Shown here: piece by piece, positions 18,652 to 30,466 of the stretch
How the letters are laid out: every line of letters begins with the position of its first letter
How positions within the stretch are numbered: the stretch's first letter is position 1
Assembly (NCBI RefSeq): GCF_030409715.1
Contig: NZ_JAUFQI010000001.1
Span: 186,001-250,000 of the forward strand
From: Reinekea marina
GTDB lineage: Bacteria > Pseudomonadota > Gammaproteobacteria > Pseudomonadales > Natronospirillaceae
Direction of reading: 5' to 3'
DNA: 64,000 nucleotides
Program-made: the position numbers and the translations under genes
The notes under the pieces: generated by a model
Seen by the model: the letters and a program-made list of their open reading frames with translations, nothing else
What the model was told of the DNA's origin: nothing
Database searches by the model: none

Positions 18652-19530
18652 TTATGGCCGAGATGGCTCATTTGGCTTTTGATAGACAAAACTGTCTAAC
18701 TTGAGTTGTTGCAATTGGTCTACGACCGTTGCGGCCCGTTGTTCTGAGTAAGGCCCTAGCAACAGACGGTAAGCACTTCGGTTACTATCATACCAGCGCA
18801 CAAACTGATCTTTATAGGGTTGTAAACGTAAATCTTGCTCTAAACCCACGAGTGAATCGATTTTTGAGAATAATCCCAAATGCGCGAACCATTGCGACTC
18901 TTCAATACCGTTTAACGCCAATGGCTCAATGGCAGTGGCGCTTGATTCAACGTCGTCAGTATCCGATTTAAGCGCCTCTTCAACGGGGGAGGTTAGGGTC
19001 ATGGTTTCGGCTTTGCTTTCACGAACGCCACCGCTATAAACTGCCCCTACTGGTTGTGATCTTTTTACACGGCTATCGAGCGATGAAAAGCGACTCAGCC
19101 AAATTCTTAACCCCAGCTTGTGGTGAACTTCTCGATGCTGCATTGACCATAACGTCTCGGTGAATAACCCCACTGCTCGGGTCGTTTGGAATTGTGCGCC
19201 AATGCCAAAACCTGTCTCTATGCTTTGCTCGGCCAGTCGGCTTCGCGCATACAAAGCAGGATACCATTGGCTACTTAAACCCATTGAATACAAAAGCCGA
19301 CCATTAACCCCAATGATCACTTCTCTTGGTTCGCCAGAGCTGGGCGCATCGGTTACACCAATTTCTGCAGCAAGCACGGTGCGTTTATTAAAAGTATTGG
19401 CTGTTTCGATCGACGCTCCTGGCGCAGCGAAGCCAAGCGCCGTTGCATTGGCACCCATAGACACTTGGGGGTCGTAGCCATAGGCGAAAGAGCTCACAAG
19501 CAGAATCGCCAACCGTATTACTCGAAACAT
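18652..19530 (-). CDS. Exported protein with C-terminal SPOR domain
   Basis: 292 aa from the ATG at 19530 (a TTG at 19548 is the alternative). A signal peptide (hydrophobic, ends near SFAYG-YDP) is followed by a beta-rich segment with alternating hydrophobic residues (about 20-160) that could be a small outer-membrane barrel. A low-complexity acidic linker leads to a SPOR-like end (about 215-285; WFAHLGLFSK, YRLLLGPYSEQRAATVVDQL). SPOR domains bind denuded peptidoglycan at division sites. The exact role is unknown. Confidence 0.7.
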   Translation of the reverse strand: MFRVIRLAILLVSSFAYGYDPQVSMGANATALGFAAPGASIETANTFNKRTVLAAEIGVTDAPSSGEPREVIIGVNGRLLYSMGLSSQWYPALYARSRLAEQSIETGFGIGAQFQTTRAVGLFTETLWSMQHREVHHKLGLRIWLSRFSSLDSRVKRSQPVGAVYSGGVRESKAETMTLTSPVEEALKSDTDDVESSATAIEPLALNGIEESQWFAHLGLFSKIDSLVGLEQDLRLQPYKDQFVRWYDSNRSAYRLLLGPYSEQRAATVVDQLQQLKLDSFVYQKPNEPSRP

Positions 19531-19576
19531 CAGATCACTCAAAGCCAATGTATTATTTTTATTGAAGAAAATAGTC

Positions 19577-20398
19577 CTAACCTTTGGAATCTGTTAATTG
19601 GCCCCTTAAGGCATCGATTACCGGTTTAACCTCGGGTCTTACATCTCGCCAACAGTAAAAGCTTTCAGCAGCCTGACCAACCAGCATGCCTAATCCATCG
19701 GATACATCAACAGCACCGAGCTGCAACGCCCATTTAAGGAAGGCGGTGGGCTCCGCGCTGTACATCATGTCATAACATTTCACATCTGGATTGATCAGAG
19801 ATTCTGAAATGGGCGGTAGTTGGCCAGATAAGCTGGCCGAAGTGCCATTGATAATAATATCGAATCGGCCACTGAGCTCTTCAAAGGAGCTCGGTGTAAT
19901 TTGCGCAAAGTCATCCGCCAGTTCTTCAGCTTTCTCTAAGGTTCTGTTTGCCAAGGTGAGGGATGCAGGGTTGGCCGCTATGATCGGGTCTAACACGCCT
20001 CTCACTGCGCCACCCGCGCCCAAAATAAGAACATTGGCCCCGTCTAGTTTCCAGCCTAAGTTATCTTGTAAATCATTCAACAAACCTATGCCGTCGGTGG
20101 TATCTCCCATGCTTCGACCATCGGGCAGAATTTTAATGGTATTCACGGCACGAGCACGCTTAGATCGCTCTGACAATTCATCAACAAAATCAAAGGCATC
20201 GCCTTTAAACGGGACCGTCACATTAAACCCTAAATAGCCCGATTTAATTAATTGCCAGAGCCGAGTTTCAAAACTCGTCAATGGTAACTCGATGCCTTCA
20301 TACTCGAGAGCTTGCTGGGTTTGTTTGGCAAAAATAGTATGGATTTGCGGTGACAAACTATGCGTAATTGGGTGTCCAATAACAGCGTAACGATCCAT
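19577..20398 (-). CDS. aroE: Shikimate dehydrogenase
   Basis: 273 aa. VIGHPITHSLSP at the N-terminus, catalytic Lys in FNVTVPFKG, NTI, GAGGAVRGV NADP loop, and DGLGMLVGQAA near the end. Reduces 3-dehydroshikimate to shikimate with NADPH in aromatic amino acid synthesis. Single gene. Confidence 0.97.
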   Translation of the reverse strand: MDRYAVIGHPITHSLSPQIHTIFAKQTQQALEYEGIELPLTSFETRLWQLIKSGYLGFNVTVPFKGDAFDFVDELSERSKRARAVNTIKILPDGRSMGDTTDGIGLLNDLQDNLGWKLDGANVLILGAGGAVRGVLDPIIAANPASLTLANRTLEKAEELADDFAQITPSSFEELSGRFDIIINGTSASLSGQLPPISESLINPDVKCYDMMYSAEPTAFLKWALQLGAVDVSDGLGMLVGQAAESFYCWRDVRPEVKPVIDALRGQLTDSKG

Positions 20399-20476
20399 AA
20401 TGACCCTTGAAGTGAACTATTTGAAATGAAGATAGTGGTCTAAGCCCCAAAAGTCCATGCTATAGCGGTTTAAACA

Positions 20477-22135
20477 CTATGTCTTTGTAGCATTTCGTTT
20501 TGAGGAATCGTTAACGGAGCGGGTATAGGCCGCAAATTGCGCCAACGGTAAGGCTTTTTCAAAGTAGTAACCTTGCCCTTGTTCACACCCCATCGCTTTT
20601 AGCGCGATAAGGTGCTCTTGGCGTTCAATGCCTTCCCCTACGACAGCCATTTTTAGCCGATGAGCAAAATTAACGATCGACTCAACAATATCATGTGATG
20701 AACGGTCTTTATCCATCCGTTGCACGAAACTCTTATCGATTTTAACCACTGAAATTGGAAATTCTTTTACATGGACCAATGCCGAATAACCGGTGCCAAA
20801 ATCATCCAATGAAATACTGACACCCATTTCGTGTATTTCTTTCAGTGTCGCTTTTACCAGCTCAGGATTACTCAGCACCGCGGTTTCTGTGAGCTCAAAT
20901 TCTAAATGCGATTGATAGTTTTGCCAGGATCGGATGCGCTGAGGCAGTGTTTCACAAAAAGTAGCGTCTTGAAGTTGTTTAAAGCTTAAATTAATGGCGA
21001 TATGAAGACCAACTAAACCACTGGCTTCTAACGTTTGGATATCGGACTCGGCCTGACTGAGCACCCAATTACCTAAGGGTAAAATCATACCGCTATTTTC
21101 TGCAACGTAGATAAAATCGGTAGGGGGAATATTGCCGTGTTCAGGGTGTGGCCACCTCAGCAGAGCTTCCATACCAATGACGCGGCCAGTCTCTAACGCA
21201 ACTCTAGGTTGGTAATGCAGTTCAAATTCATTTTCGCGAAGCGCGCGCCTAATTTCAGCGGCCATGTCCATTTGGAACCATGGCGATGATGAGCGATCGT
21301 AGAGATAAATTTTACTATTGTGTCGTTTACCGGTAATCATGGCTTCATGGGCCTGAGCCACCAGCTCTTCAGCATTACCAAATGTATCTGGGTAAAGCAC
21401 CGCACCGATAAAGGCTTCTACTTGAATATTTTGATCACTGATTTCAAACTGATGGTTAAACGCGTTTCGAACTATATCTAGGATTTCGCTGAGTTCATTT
21501 TTATCGGCCACACTTTCAATTAACAGCAGGAATTCGTTGCCACCAAGCCGTCCAACTTTAAACCGCCCTCCTAAAATAAGGGCAAACCGCTGCGCAATTT
21601 TGCACAACAATTGGTTGGCAATGGTATAGCCATGCGATTCATTAATTTTCTGAAACTGAGCGATATCAACTGAAATAACGCTTAAAGGGGTGCCGCTTTG
21701 GGTAACAAATGCCATGGCACGATTCAACTGCGCGACAAAGCCTTCGGTATTTAAACACCCTGTCAATGAATCATGTGTATTCATGGTTGTGACGACTTCA
21801 CGCCGATGCATCGCACGAAGTATGGCTTGCATCAATACTCTACGATTCAGTTCTTCCAAGGTTATTACATCGTGTATCCCTAGTTCGAGTAGAGCACTGA
21901 AATGGGGTTCTATAAACTCTTCTTCTATCGCGATCCAAATACTCGCATCTTGATACTTTTCAAAAGCACTGAAAGCTTTTTCGCTGGGTGAAAATAGGAT
22001 GATATCAGCTTCTTCGATATCGGTAGGTGATTGAGCAACGTACGGTAGGTAACCTAGTTCAGACAATATGGGGGACAGAGTCGACAGGATGTCGGCTTCT
22101 AATGTAAACAGCACAATTCGCAAGTTTTCTTGCAT
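20477..22135 (-). CDS. Pseudo-receiver + degenerate GGDEF + EAL protein (probable c-di-GMP phosphodiesterase)
   Basis: 552 aa. Residues 1-115 fold-match a receiver, but the phosphorylation Asp region reads ADIILFSPSE, so it is probably not phosphorylated. The GGDEF domain (about 120-285) carries GGNEF in place of GG(D/E)EF and no RxxD I-site, so a regulatory rather than synthetic role is likely. The EAL domain (about 295-545) keeps EALLR, DDFGTGYSAL, KIDKSFV and the terminal QGYYFEKAL, and should hydrolyse c-di-GMP. Confidence 0.9.
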   Translation of the reverse strand: MQENLRIVLFTLEADILSTLSPILSELGYLPYVAQSPTDIEEADIILFSPSEKAFSAFEKYQDASIWIAIEEEFIEPHFSALLELGIHDVITLEELNRRVLMQAILRAMHRREVVTTMNTHDSLTGCLNTEGFVAQLNRAMAFVTQSGTPLSVISVDIAQFQKINESHGYTIANQLLCKIAQRFALILGGRFKVGRLGGNEFLLLIESVADKNELSEILDIVRNAFNHQFEISDQNIQVEAFIGAVLYPDTFGNAEELVAQAHEAMITGKRHNSKIYLYDRSSSPWFQMDMAAEIRRALRENEFELHYQPRVALETGRVIGMEALLRWPHPEHGNIPPTDFIYVAENSGMILPLGNWVLSQAESDIQTLEASGLVGLHIAINLSFKQLQDATFCETLPQRIRSWQNYQSHLEFELTETAVLSNPELVKATLKEIHEMGVSISLDDFGTGYSALVHVKEFPISVVKIDKSFVQRMDKDRSSHDIVESIVNFAHRLKMAVVGEGIERQEHLIALKAMGCEQGQGYYFEKALPLAQFAAYTRSVNDSSKRNATKT

Positions 22136-22285
22136 AGCGTTATCAACAATTCAATTGTCTAAGCACTAAGTTATAGCTCTTGAAAAGCTTTTCGCCCAAT
22201 TTTCAGCCATGTAAATGTGATCTGTTTGGTAATTATTTGCAATTGCCCCCGTCAAAAAGGGCAACAAAAACACCTTTGTTGGGCT

Positions 22286-23404
22286 TTATGAGCTTTCCGA
22301 ATTACGCTTTATGGCATGAAATCGTAGCTTTTCAATATACTGATCAATACTGTGATCGGTCAAAGGTTGCTTCCATAATCGCCATTTAAAGGCACGTTTA
22401 ACATACCAATTTGCACGCGTTAACGCAGGTACATTTAACGTTAAGGTAACGTTTTTACCATGGCCAACTAAATAGCTGACATACCCACAATGGTAATATT
22501 CATGAAATTGCTGCAGCCGTTGCTCAATTTTACTCGACCAATTTTTTTCGATCAGTAAATCTGTGAACAGGTTTAATCGCCCTGCCACAATTTGAACAAA
22601 TTTAAATAAAAGCTGTGTGCCCATAACCAAGGTTTGGTTTGGCAGTCTTGGTACGATATCTGTTTCATTGATGATTTCGTAAACCGGCGTTTTAAGCCCC
22701 TCTTGAAACGCTTGATTGCCGACAGGAGGTGCGCCATAGGTATAGCAACTGGCTTGATCAGCTGGAAAGTACTTTCGCGTGAACAATTTCGCAATGGCAC
22801 CGCCCAACGAATGCCCGACAATAAACAGCTGATCGAATTTTTGCGCCTTAACAAAGGCCGATAAACTGCCTTCCGATGTTCGATCGAGGGCATCTAAATA
22901 GCTTCGAAAGCCTCTATGTACCTTAGATTTTTGTCCAAAATCAGGGTCGAGATCTAAATTGGCCATAAGATCAGCCTTAATATCGCGCTTGTCTTTTATC
23001 TCGGTACCGCGAAATACGACGTACAATTCTACTCGGGTACCACCACCGTTTAACTGAGATTCGCGCTGGCACACAAAGGCTTGCGCACCGATGTGATCAA
23101 AAGTTTTAAGCAATGTAAAACCGCCGGCACCGAGTAGCTGTGCAAACACCTGTTCTGCGTGACTCGGCTTAACGATATGCATGGCAAGAATTTTATTCAG
23201 GAGGGTATTTAATTGCGCTTGCTTGGCTGAGTCGGTAACCAGCGCTTGGGCATCAGCAACCAGTTTTTCTTGGTCCGCTAAGCCCTCAAACGGATAGTAT
23301 GCGTATTTTGCGAGAACCGCACATACAAAAGCTTGCCTATCAGAGAACGCCGCTCGAAAAGAAGGCGGATACATTAAATCGGGTCGATCAAACTCGTTAT
23401 GCAT
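22286..23404 (-). CDS. Class 3 lipase family protein
   Basis: 372 aa. VVFRGTEIKDKRD, then the nucleophile elbow IVGHSLGGAIAK, catalytic-Asp candidate near NETDIVPRLP and His in the HEYYHCGY region. Lacks an evident signal peptide, so it is probably intracellular or peripheral. The substrate (triglyceride, phospholipid or other ester) is not determinable. Start ATG at 23404. Confidence 0.87.
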   Translation of the reverse strand: MHNEFDRPDLMYPPSFRAAFSDRQAFVCAVLAKYAYYPFEGLADQEKLVADAQALVTDSAKQAQLNTLLNKILAMHIVKPSHAEQVFAQLLGAGGFTLLKTFDHIGAQAFVCQRESQLNGGGTRVELYVVFRGTEIKDKRDIKADLMANLDLDPDFGQKSKVHRGFRSYLDALDRTSEGSLSAFVKAQKFDQLFIVGHSLGGAIAKLFTRKYFPADQASCYTYGAPPVGNQAFQEGLKTPVYEIINETDIVPRLPNQTLVMGTQLLFKFVQIVAGRLNLFTDLLIEKNWSSKIEQRLQQFHEYYHCGYVSYLVGHGKNVTLTLNVPALTRANWYVKRAFKWRLWKQPLTDHSIDQYIEKLRFHAIKRNSESS

Positions 23405-23424
23405 AAGCGTGCTCTATATAATTA

Positions 23425-24183
23425 TTATTTTGGGTCTTCTTCTTTTACAGCCTTTGGTAAAAAGCGGCTCATCAATAAGCCTAATTCAAACAATGCATAC
23501 ATGGGTATGGCTAATATGCTTTGTGAAATAACATCTGGCGGAGTCAGAAGCATGCCAATGACAAAGCACCCGACAAAGATATAAGGACGCTTTTCACCCA
23601 GCGATTGTGCGGACACCATCCCTGCACGAACCATCAAAAAAGTAGCGATAGGAATCTCAAAAGCAATGCCAAATGAAAAGAACATTTTCAAACAAAAATC
23701 GAGTACATTTGATATGTCCGGCATAATATTAATGCCTTCAGGGCCCGTACCGGTAAAAAAACCGAACACTAAAGGCAATACAACGAAGTAAACAAATGCT
23801 ACGCCGCTGTAAAATAAAATCACACTGGTGATAAAAAGCGGTATCGCAAGTTTACGTTCGTGTTTATAAAGTGCCGGTGCAATAAACCCCCAAACCTGAT
23901 GCAGTATATACGGCATGGCTATCAGCGCTGACATAACAAACGCCAGCTTTAAGGGCACCAAAAAGGGAGACGCAACACCTGTTGCAATTAAGGATGCGTT
24001 CTCTTTATCGGCGATGAGTGCATTTAAAGGCTCGACCAGTATTAAATACATTTCACCAGAAAAGAAATACAGCCCGACAAACAAAATTAAAATAGACAAC
24101 ACCGACTTTAACAACCGATCTCTCAGTTCTTTAAGGTGTTCTACCAAGGGCATGGCATGTTCATTAGGATTTGGCGTTGTCAT
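23425..24183 (-). CDS. tatC: Twin-arginine translocase subunit TatC
   Basis: 252 aa with six membrane helices. Conserved [14 protein letters not shown] at the N-terminus, [11 protein letters not shown] in the third periplasmic part, and [14 protein letters not shown]. The start overlaps tatB by 20 bp. Forms the signal-peptide receptor of the Tat export pathway with TatB. Confidence 0.97.
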   Translation of the reverse strand: MTTPNPNEHAMPLVEHLKELRDRLLKSVLSILILFVGLYFFSGEMYLILVEPLNALIADKENASLIATGVASPFLVPLKLAFVMSALIAMPYILHQVWGFIAPALYKHERKLAIPLFITSVILFYSGVAFVYFVVLPLVFGFFTGTGPEGINIMPDISNVLDFCLKMFFSFGIAFEIPIATFLMVRAGMVSAQSLGEKRPYIFVGCFVIGMLLTPPDVISQSILAIPMYALFELGLLMSRFLPKAVKEEDPK

Positions 24184-24490
24184 TTTCTTCCGTTTTTTCT
24201 ACTGAGCTAAGCGAAGCGTCAGCCTCTGGAGGGCTGGTAGGCGTTTGCGCATCTTCTGTTTCATGAGGAGATAGAATCTTTTTTTCTAAATCCTGTGCCA
24301 TTATTTTTTTATTCAACTCATCGAGCTTAACTTCTTGCTCTATTTGGTTTTGAATACCCGTTACAAAGCGGCGCGCTTGACCCGCCGCTTTGCCAACTGT
24401 ACGCATCACTGTGGGCAGTTTTTCAGGACCCACAACGACCAACGCGATAATGACCAACACCAAGAGCTCGGTGAATCCAATATCAAACAT
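24164..24490 (-). CDS. tatB: Sec-independent translocase subunit TatB
   Basis: 108 aa. An N-terminal helix with Glu in [25 protein letters not shown], an amphipathic helix ([14 protein letters not shown]), then an acidic, disordered tail. Sits between tatA and tatC as in Pseudomonas. Confidence 0.96.
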   Translation of the reverse strand: MFDIGFTELLVLVIIALVVVGPEKLPTVMRTVGKAAGQARRFVTGIQNQIEQEVKLDELNKKIMAQDLEKKILSPHETEDAQTPTSPPEADASLSSVEKTEENDNAKS

Positions 24491-24514
24491 GATTATCTAC
24501 TTCCGCTGTTCAGC

Positions 24515-24751
24515 TTACTTTTTTTCTTCGGCTTTTTCTTCAGATTTTGCTTCGCTGAAGTTCGCATCGGCTATGTCTTTGTCTTCTAAAGACTCTGGCT
24601 TCTTATCGTCTTCATTCATGGCAGACTTAAAGCTTTTGATCGCTCCGCCCATATCGCCACCAATGTTTTTTAAACGTTTAGTACCAAAAATTAAAATTAC
24701 TATGGCCAATACAATCAATAACTGCCAAATAGAAATACCACCAAAACCCAT
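24515..24751 (-). CDS. tatA: Sec-independent translocase subunit TatA
   Basis: 78 aa. The N-terminal transmembrane helix ([16 protein letters not shown]), [20 protein letters not shown] amphipathic helix, and an acidic C-terminal tail give the classical TatA pore-forming subunit. First of tatABC on this strand; SD GAGGAT. Confidence 0.97.
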   Translation of the reverse strand: MGFGGISIWQLLIVLAIVILIFGTKRLKNIGGDMGGAIKSFKSAMNEDDKKPESLEDKDIADANFSEAKSEEKAEEKK

Positions 24752-24765
24752 ATTGAAATCCTCTT

Positions 24766-25125
24766 TTATTTATCTTGTATCGGAAAACCACTCCAGGTGG
24801 CCTTTCTGACATCACCTAAAATGTGTAAATGTATGTGACCAACTTCTTGCCCACCACCGTCACCGGTGTTAACGATGGCACGAAAACCATCGTCTAGCTT
24901 CATCAGTCGTGCAATTTCTGGCGCTTTGCTCATCATGCCTTGAACAACGCCCACATTACTATCATCCAAATGGTATAGACTGGCAATGTGCTGTTTTGGA
25001 ATCAACAGTATATGAACCGGCGCTTTCGGAGCAATATCCCAAAACGCGAGGTATTCATCATCTTCATAAACTTTTTTCGATGGAATATCGCCATCGACAA
25101 TTTTACAAAATAAACAATCTGACAT
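24766..25125 (-). CDS. HIT family (HinT-like) nucleotide-binding protein
   Basis: 119 aa. [19 protein letters not shown] at the N-terminus and the histidine triad GHIHLHILG at the C-terminus. Predicted purine nucleoside phosphoramidase. Tightly packed between hisE and tatA, 14 bp from tatA. Confidence 0.95.
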   Translation of the reverse strand: MSDCLFCKIVDGDIPSKKVYEDDEYLAFWDIAPKAPVHILLIPKQHIASLYHLDDSNVGVVQGMMSKAPEIARLMKLDDGFRAIVNTGDGGGQEVGHIHLHILGDVRKATWSGFPIQDK

Positions 25126-25147
25126 TCAAAAGCCTCATTAAACCATA

Positions 25148-25480
25148 CTAGGGCTGCCGGCTGGCCTTTTCTTCGATTCCTGAAAGACCTTCACGACGCG
25201 CAAGCTCGGATAAAATCTCATCCGGATGTATATTTAACTGCGCTAACATAACAAGCGTATGAAACCACAGGTCAGCCGTTTCATAAACAACCTTTTCGCG
25301 TTGCTGTGTATCAACTTCAGCATTTTTAGCCGCTAATACCGTCTCAAAGGCCTCTTCACCGACCTTTTCCAAGATTTTATCAAGACCCTTGGCATACAAT
25401 GATGATACATACGAGGTTTCGGGTTCTGCTTTTTTGCGGTCTTCCAGCGTTTTAGCCAACGTGCTAAGGATATCGCTCAT
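25148..25480 (-). CDS. hisE: Phosphoribosyl-ATP pyrophosphatase
   Basis: 110 aa from the ATG at 25480, chosen because AAGGAA lies just upstream. [15 protein letters not shown] and [13 protein letters not shown] carry the Glu/Asp metal ligands of the MazG-like fold. Second step-pair enzyme of histidine synthesis. In Pseudomonas hisI is adjacent; here it is missing and must lie elsewhere. Confidence 0.95.
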   Translation of the reverse strand: MSDILSTLAKTLEDRKKAEPETSYVSSLYAKGLDKILEKVGEEAFETVLAAKNAEVDTQQREKVVYETADLWFHTLVMLAQLNIHPDEILSELARREGLSGIEEKASRQP

Positions 25481-25510
25481 TGAGTTTCCTTTTACTGATT
25501 TCAATCTATG

Positions 25511-27136
25511 TTATGACCACAAAAACAACAGCAGCCCTGCTATTATGGCTAGCCATTGCCCCGTGCTGACCGATTCAAGCCAATTTTCCGCATTTGGCAA
25601 CCACAAAGCAACCGCCACGACGGCGACACCAATCCATCGTCGGGTTCGTTGCTTAGATTGTCGCTGTTCACGCAGGTTGAGAGCGGCGAGCTCGTCGACC
25701 AATTGCTGGTTTGCCTTAGAGCCTGTTTGCAATTGCGTTAAGGCTGTATGTACTAAATCTGGCATCTCAGGGGCTTTGGTAATCCAGCTCGGTGCATGTT
25801 GTTTCACTGAATCAAAGAAACGTTTTGGTCCCACTTGCGCCTTTACCCAGTTTTCTAAAAAGGGTTTAGCTGTTTTCCAAAGATCTAACTGTGGATAAAG
25901 CTGGCGGCCTAACCCTTCAATATTAAGCAAGGTTTTTTGCAACAACACTAATTGTGGCTGCACGGTCATATCGTATCGTCTGGCCGTTTGGAATAACCGA
26001 ATCAACAGCAAGCCAAACGAGATCTCTCCTAGTGGCTTTTCAAATATAGGCTCACAGACACTGCGAATGGCGGCTTCAAACTCATTGACGCGCGTCGTAG
26101 AAGGCACCCAACCCGACTCTACGTGCAATTGCGCCACTCGGTAATAATCACGATTAAAAAAGGCCAATAAGTTCTGCGCTAAATAGGCCTGATCTTCACG
26201 AGACAACGAGCCCACTATGCCGCAATCAATACCAATATACTTAGGCTGGCCAGGGTTGGTAATATCAACAAAGACATTGCCAGGGTGCATATCGGCATGA
26301 AAAAACGAGTCTTCAAACACCTGGGAAAAGAATATTTCCACGCCTCGCTCGGCCAACACGGCCATATCGGTACCTTCGGCTTTTAGCGTATCGGTATCTG
26401 AAATAGGAATACCGTAAATTCGCTCCATGACCAAAACAGAGCGTTTGGTTAAATCGAAGTCTACCCACGGTACGTAAAGTTTGCCGGCTTCGATGGTATT
26501 ACGTCGCAACATCGAAGCATTCGCGGCTTCTCTTAGTAAGTCGAGCTCATCTAAAATGGTGCGTTTAAAATCATCGACCACTTCAACGGGGCGTAATCGC
26601 TTGCCATCGTTTGTCAGGCGGACCAGTTTAGCGAGGCGACGCATTAACTTAACGTCTTTGCGTATCGTTGGCTCGATATTTGGGCGAATTACTTTAACCA
26701 CGACTTCAGAGCCATTGTGCAAGGCCGCGGTATGCACTTGAGCAATGGAGGCCGAAGCCAACGGTTTTTCATCGAAGCGAGCAAAGGTTTGCGAGACAGG
26801 CTGCCCGTGTGCGTTCTCAATAATTTGAATCGCCAACTTACTTGAGAAAGGCGCTACTTTGTCTTGCAAAAAGGCCAGCTCAGTTGCCATGTCTTCTGGC
26901 AATAAGTCTCGTCGCGTCGACAATATTTGCCCAAACTTCACAAAAACAGGACCAAGATGCTCTAGTGCCAATCGCAAGCGACGGCCGTTAGAACCTTTCG
27001 CGCGAAAAATCCATCGCAGAGGGAAGCAGGCTAAGGCTAGCCGTAAATACCATGGCAATGCGGGCGCATCTATTAATGTATCTAAACGGTAACGGCCAAA
27101 TACCCAGACAATTTTTAATAATCGCAATGAACTCAA
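25511..27136 (-). CDS. ubiB: Ubiquinone biosynthesis kinase-like protein UbiB
   Basis: 541 aa. ADCK/ABC1 atypical kinase with KxGQ ([10 protein letters not shown]), Ala-rich loop ([10 protein letters not shown]), catalytic FHADMHPGN and GIDCGIVG. Two C-terminal hydrophobic segments anchor it in the inner membrane. Assists coenzyme Q synthesis, probably by presenting lipid intermediates. The start overlaps ubiJ by 4 bp. Confidence 0.96.
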   Translation of the reverse strand: MSSLRLLKIVWVFGRYRLDTLIDAPALPWYLRLALACFPLRWIFRAKGSNGRRLRLALEHLGPVFVKFGQILSTRRDLLPEDMATELAFLQDKVAPFSSKLAIQIIENAHGQPVSQTFARFDEKPLASASIAQVHTAALHNGSEVVVKVIRPNIEPTIRKDVKLMRRLAKLVRLTNDGKRLRPVEVVDDFKRTILDELDLLREAANASMLRRNTIEAGKLYVPWVDFDLTKRSVLVMERIYGIPISDTDTLKAEGTDMAVLAERGVEIFFSQVFEDSFFHADMHPGNVFVDITNPGQPKYIGIDCGIVGSLSREDQAYLAQNLLAFFNRDYYRVAQLHVESGWVPSTTRVNEFEAAIRSVCEPIFEKPLGEISFGLLLIRLFQTARRYDMTVQPQLVLLQKTLLNIEGLGRQLYPQLDLWKTAKPFLENWVKAQVGPKRFFDSVKQHAPSWITKAPEMPDLVHTALTQLQTGSKANQQLVDELAALNLREQRQSKQRTRRWIGVAVVAVALWLPNAENWLESVSTGQWLAIIAGLLLFLWS

Positions 27137-27765
27137 TGTTTGTTCCCTGAATCGGTTGACGCAGTTCGCGTCGCGGCGAGCTTGCGAATTTTAGCAGCCA
27201 TTCTGTCGGCATCCATTCGCAGTTGCTGAACCGCATCTTTGTGTGGTCGCCATAAATCAGACTGAACGAAGAGCTGGCTTTCTTCTCGAAAGTAGTTTCG
27301 TGACGTACGTTCGAATGAGGTGACCTGATTCTTCAACATTGAGCCAAACAATTTAAGGCCATCGGCAACAAAGTGCGCGGCGGTATCACCAATTTTATCA
27401 CCAATCGCCATTTCCCAGTCTATATCTAAATGCGACATAATCTCTTGAAGCGTAAAAAAGGTTCGCGTATCGCCTTCAATGCTAATTTGGTGCGCCATCA
27501 TCGCGGCGGTTCTGTCTTCTGCTCGCATGACCGCGAACAAATCACTGGCTTTACCGGCCACTAAGGCATCAAACGGTACAACTTTTTCAGGCTGCAAAAA
27601 CACAAAGCCGTCAGACTCAATTGATACGCTTATCGACAAGTTCGGCTCTTTGGTTTCAAGAACTAATGTTTTACCCGCAAGATTTTTGACCTTTTCCTTA
27701 GAGGCAAGATCATACTCTAGGCCATCGTTTATTAATTTCTGTAATGGCCACAACCATTCACTCAT
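27133..27765 (-). CDS. ubiJ: Ubiquinone biosynthesis accessory factor UbiJ
   Basis: 210 aa. An N-terminal SCP2-type lipid-binding domain (about 10-120), then a C-terminal helical region ([28 protein letters not shown]). Scaffold of the soluble Ubi complex. Overlaps ubiE and ubiB by 4 bp each, so expression is coupled. Confidence 0.93.
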   Translation of the reverse strand: MSEWLWPLQKLINDGLEYDLASKEKVKNLAGKTLVLETKEPNLSISVSIESDGFVFLQPEKVVPFDALVAGKASDLFAVMRAEDRTAAMMAHQISIEGDTRTFFTLQEIMSHLDIDWEMAIGDKIGDTAAHFVADGLKLFGSMLKNQVTSFERTSRNYFREESQLFVQSDLWRPHKDAVQQLRMDADRMAAKIRKLAATRTASTDSGNKH

Positions 27766-28532
27766 GCTTTTACGCCTCGATGCATCGCCACGATCCCACC
27801 AGTGAGGTTATGAAAGCTGACTCGAGCAAAACCCGCGTTGAGCATCATGCCTTTTAAGGTTTCTTGATCGGGGTGCTTGCGAATAGACTCCGCAAGATAT
27901 TGATAGCTATCGGCATCTTGAGTGACTAATTTGCCCATTAGTGGGAGCGCTTTAAATGAATAAAGATCATAGGCTTTACTGAGCAGTTCATTTTTAGGCT
28001 TAGAAAACTCTAACACCAGTAACCGACCACCGGGCTTTAACACACGGTGCATTTCAGCCAACGCTTTGTCTTTATCGGTAACATTTCGCAACCCGAATGC
28101 AATGGTGACTACATCGAAAAAATCATTCGGGAACGGCAGAACTTCCGCGTTGGCTTGCACAACTTCTAAATTGCCTGCCACACCGGAATCCGCCAATTTA
28201 TCGCGACCCACTCTAAGCATCGATTCATTGATGTCCGCTAAAATGACCTGGCCATTAGGCCCAACGCGCTTTGAAAATGCTTTAGTGAGATCACCAGTTC
28301 CGCCAGCAATATCGAGCACTTTATTGCCAACACGTACACCAGACATCTCAATGGTGTATTTTTTCCAAACGCGATGAACGCCGAACGACATGAGATCGTT
28401 CATGATGTCGTATTTCGCCGCTACAGAATGAAAAACATCGGCCACCATGGCCTGCTTTTCTTCAGTTTTAACGGTCTTATAGCCAAAATGCGTGGTGTCT
28501 TGTTCGGGCTTTGGATTGTGTTGGTCGGTCAT
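27762..28532 (-). CDS. ubiE: Ubiquinone/menaquinone C-methyltransferase
   Basis: 256 aa from the ATG at 28532 (the longer frame lacks family similarity). [22 protein letters not shown] motif [11 protein letters not shown], and [13 protein letters not shown] are diagnostic. Methylates the quinone ring at C2. First gene of ubiE-ubiJ-ubiB and divergent from hemB. Confidence 0.97.
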   Translation of the reverse strand: MTDQHNPKPEQDTTHFGYKTVKTEEKQAMVADVFHSVAAKYDIMNDLMSFGVHRVWKKYTIEMSGVRVGNKVLDIAGGTGDLTKAFSKRVGPNGQVILADINESMLRVGRDKLADSGVAGNLEVVQANAEVLPFPNDFFDVVTIAFGLRNVTDKDKALAEMHRVLKPGGRLLVLEFSKPKNELLSKAYDLYSFKALPLMGKLVTQDADSYQYLAESIRKHPDQETLKGMMLNAGFARVSFHNLTGGIVAMHRGVKA

Positions 28533-28568
28533 GGTCAGCTCTAAATTTGATAATAGCCAGCATTGTAA

Positions 28569-29675
<1,107 letters not shown>

Positions 29676-29684
29676 GGCGGTTTT

Positions 29685-29757
29685 GGGCTGCGGGCTGCGG
29701 GCTGCGGGTTTGAAGCTGCAAGCTGCAAGCTGCAAGCTGCAAGCTGCAAGCTGCAAG
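29685..29757. repeat. Heptanucleotide tandem repeat
   Basis: Three GGGCTGC units (29685-29705), one degenerate unit, then six perfect AAGCTGC units (29713-29754). Inverted copies CTTGCAGCTT (29853-29862) and CTTGCAGC (29893-29900) lie downstream and could pair with the array in RNA. It starts 10 bp after the hemB stop and is likely slippage-prone. Confidence 0.93.
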
Positions 29758-29982
29758 CGAAAGATTAAGAGCAAATTTGAGCTGTGGGTCAAGACGGTAT
29801 CGCTAAAATAAGCCTAGAAAGCTTAACAGCGTGTTTGTATCACTTGAACTTACTTGCAGCTTACAGCTCAAAACTTGAAGCTTTTTTTATTACTTGCAGC
29901 ATTTTTTCAGCCCAACTATTGGACAGTGGTCTCGGAAAGGGTAAACTCTGCCCTTCAACTCTTAGCGAAACTATATAACCAA

Positions 29983-30309
29983 ATGAGCGAAAATATTCTT
30001 AACGTAACTGATGACAGCTTTGAATCTGATGTATTACGCAGCGAACAGCCTGTTTTAGTTGATTACTGGGCTGAATGGTGTGGTCCGTGCAAGATGATAG
30101 CGCCGGTTCTTGAAGAAGTAGCAGATGAATACAACGGCAAAATGGCCGTGGCCAAATTAAACATCGATGATAACCCGAACACACCGCCTAAATACGGTAT
30201 TCGTGGCATTCCTACATTGATGATTTTCAAAAATGGCGAAGTAGCCGCCACTAAAGTTGGCGCACTATCTAAGTCTCAGCTGCTTGAATTCATTCAAGCG
30301 AATAGCTAA
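29983..30309 (+). CDS. trxA: Thioredoxin 1
   Basis: 108 aa from the ATG at 29983; the upstream extension has no family match. Active site WCGPC in [12 protein letters not shown], cis-Pro in RGIPTLMIF. General disulfide reductase of the cytosol. trxA-rho is a conserved pair. Confidence 0.97.
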   Translation: MSENILNVTDDSFESDVLRSEQPVLVDYWAEWCGPCKMIAPVLEEVADEYNGKMAVAKLNIDDNPNTPPKYGIRGIPTLMIFKNGEVAATKVGALSKSQLLEFIQANS

Positions 30310-30358
30310 AAAGACCTAACCCTGGAGCACTTTTTCAGTGTTTCAGGGTAATTAACGC

Positions 30359-30387
30359 TGGACAGCCTCAAAATCAGCGCCTATATT
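30359..30387 (+). promoter_or_regulatory. Candidate rho promoter
   Basis: TGGACA (30359-30364), 17-bp spacer, TATATT (30382-30387): 5/6 matches in both boxes with ideal spacing. It leaves a leader of about 75 nt before rho. Confidence 0.65.
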
Positions 30388-30466
30388 GTCTGAATCGAAC
30401 AAAAAACCTTCAAATATAACTCTCTGAGCAATCAGCTCCTCCTACTTTCAAGTAAAAAAAATACCT

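Noticed and set aside
25389..25898. 169-codon plus-strand ORF over hisE and ubiB
   Set aside because: A shadow of two well-supported minus-strand genes.
29685..29757. CRISPR array
   Set aside because: Repeat units are 7 bp and contiguous, with no spacers and no cas genes in the window.
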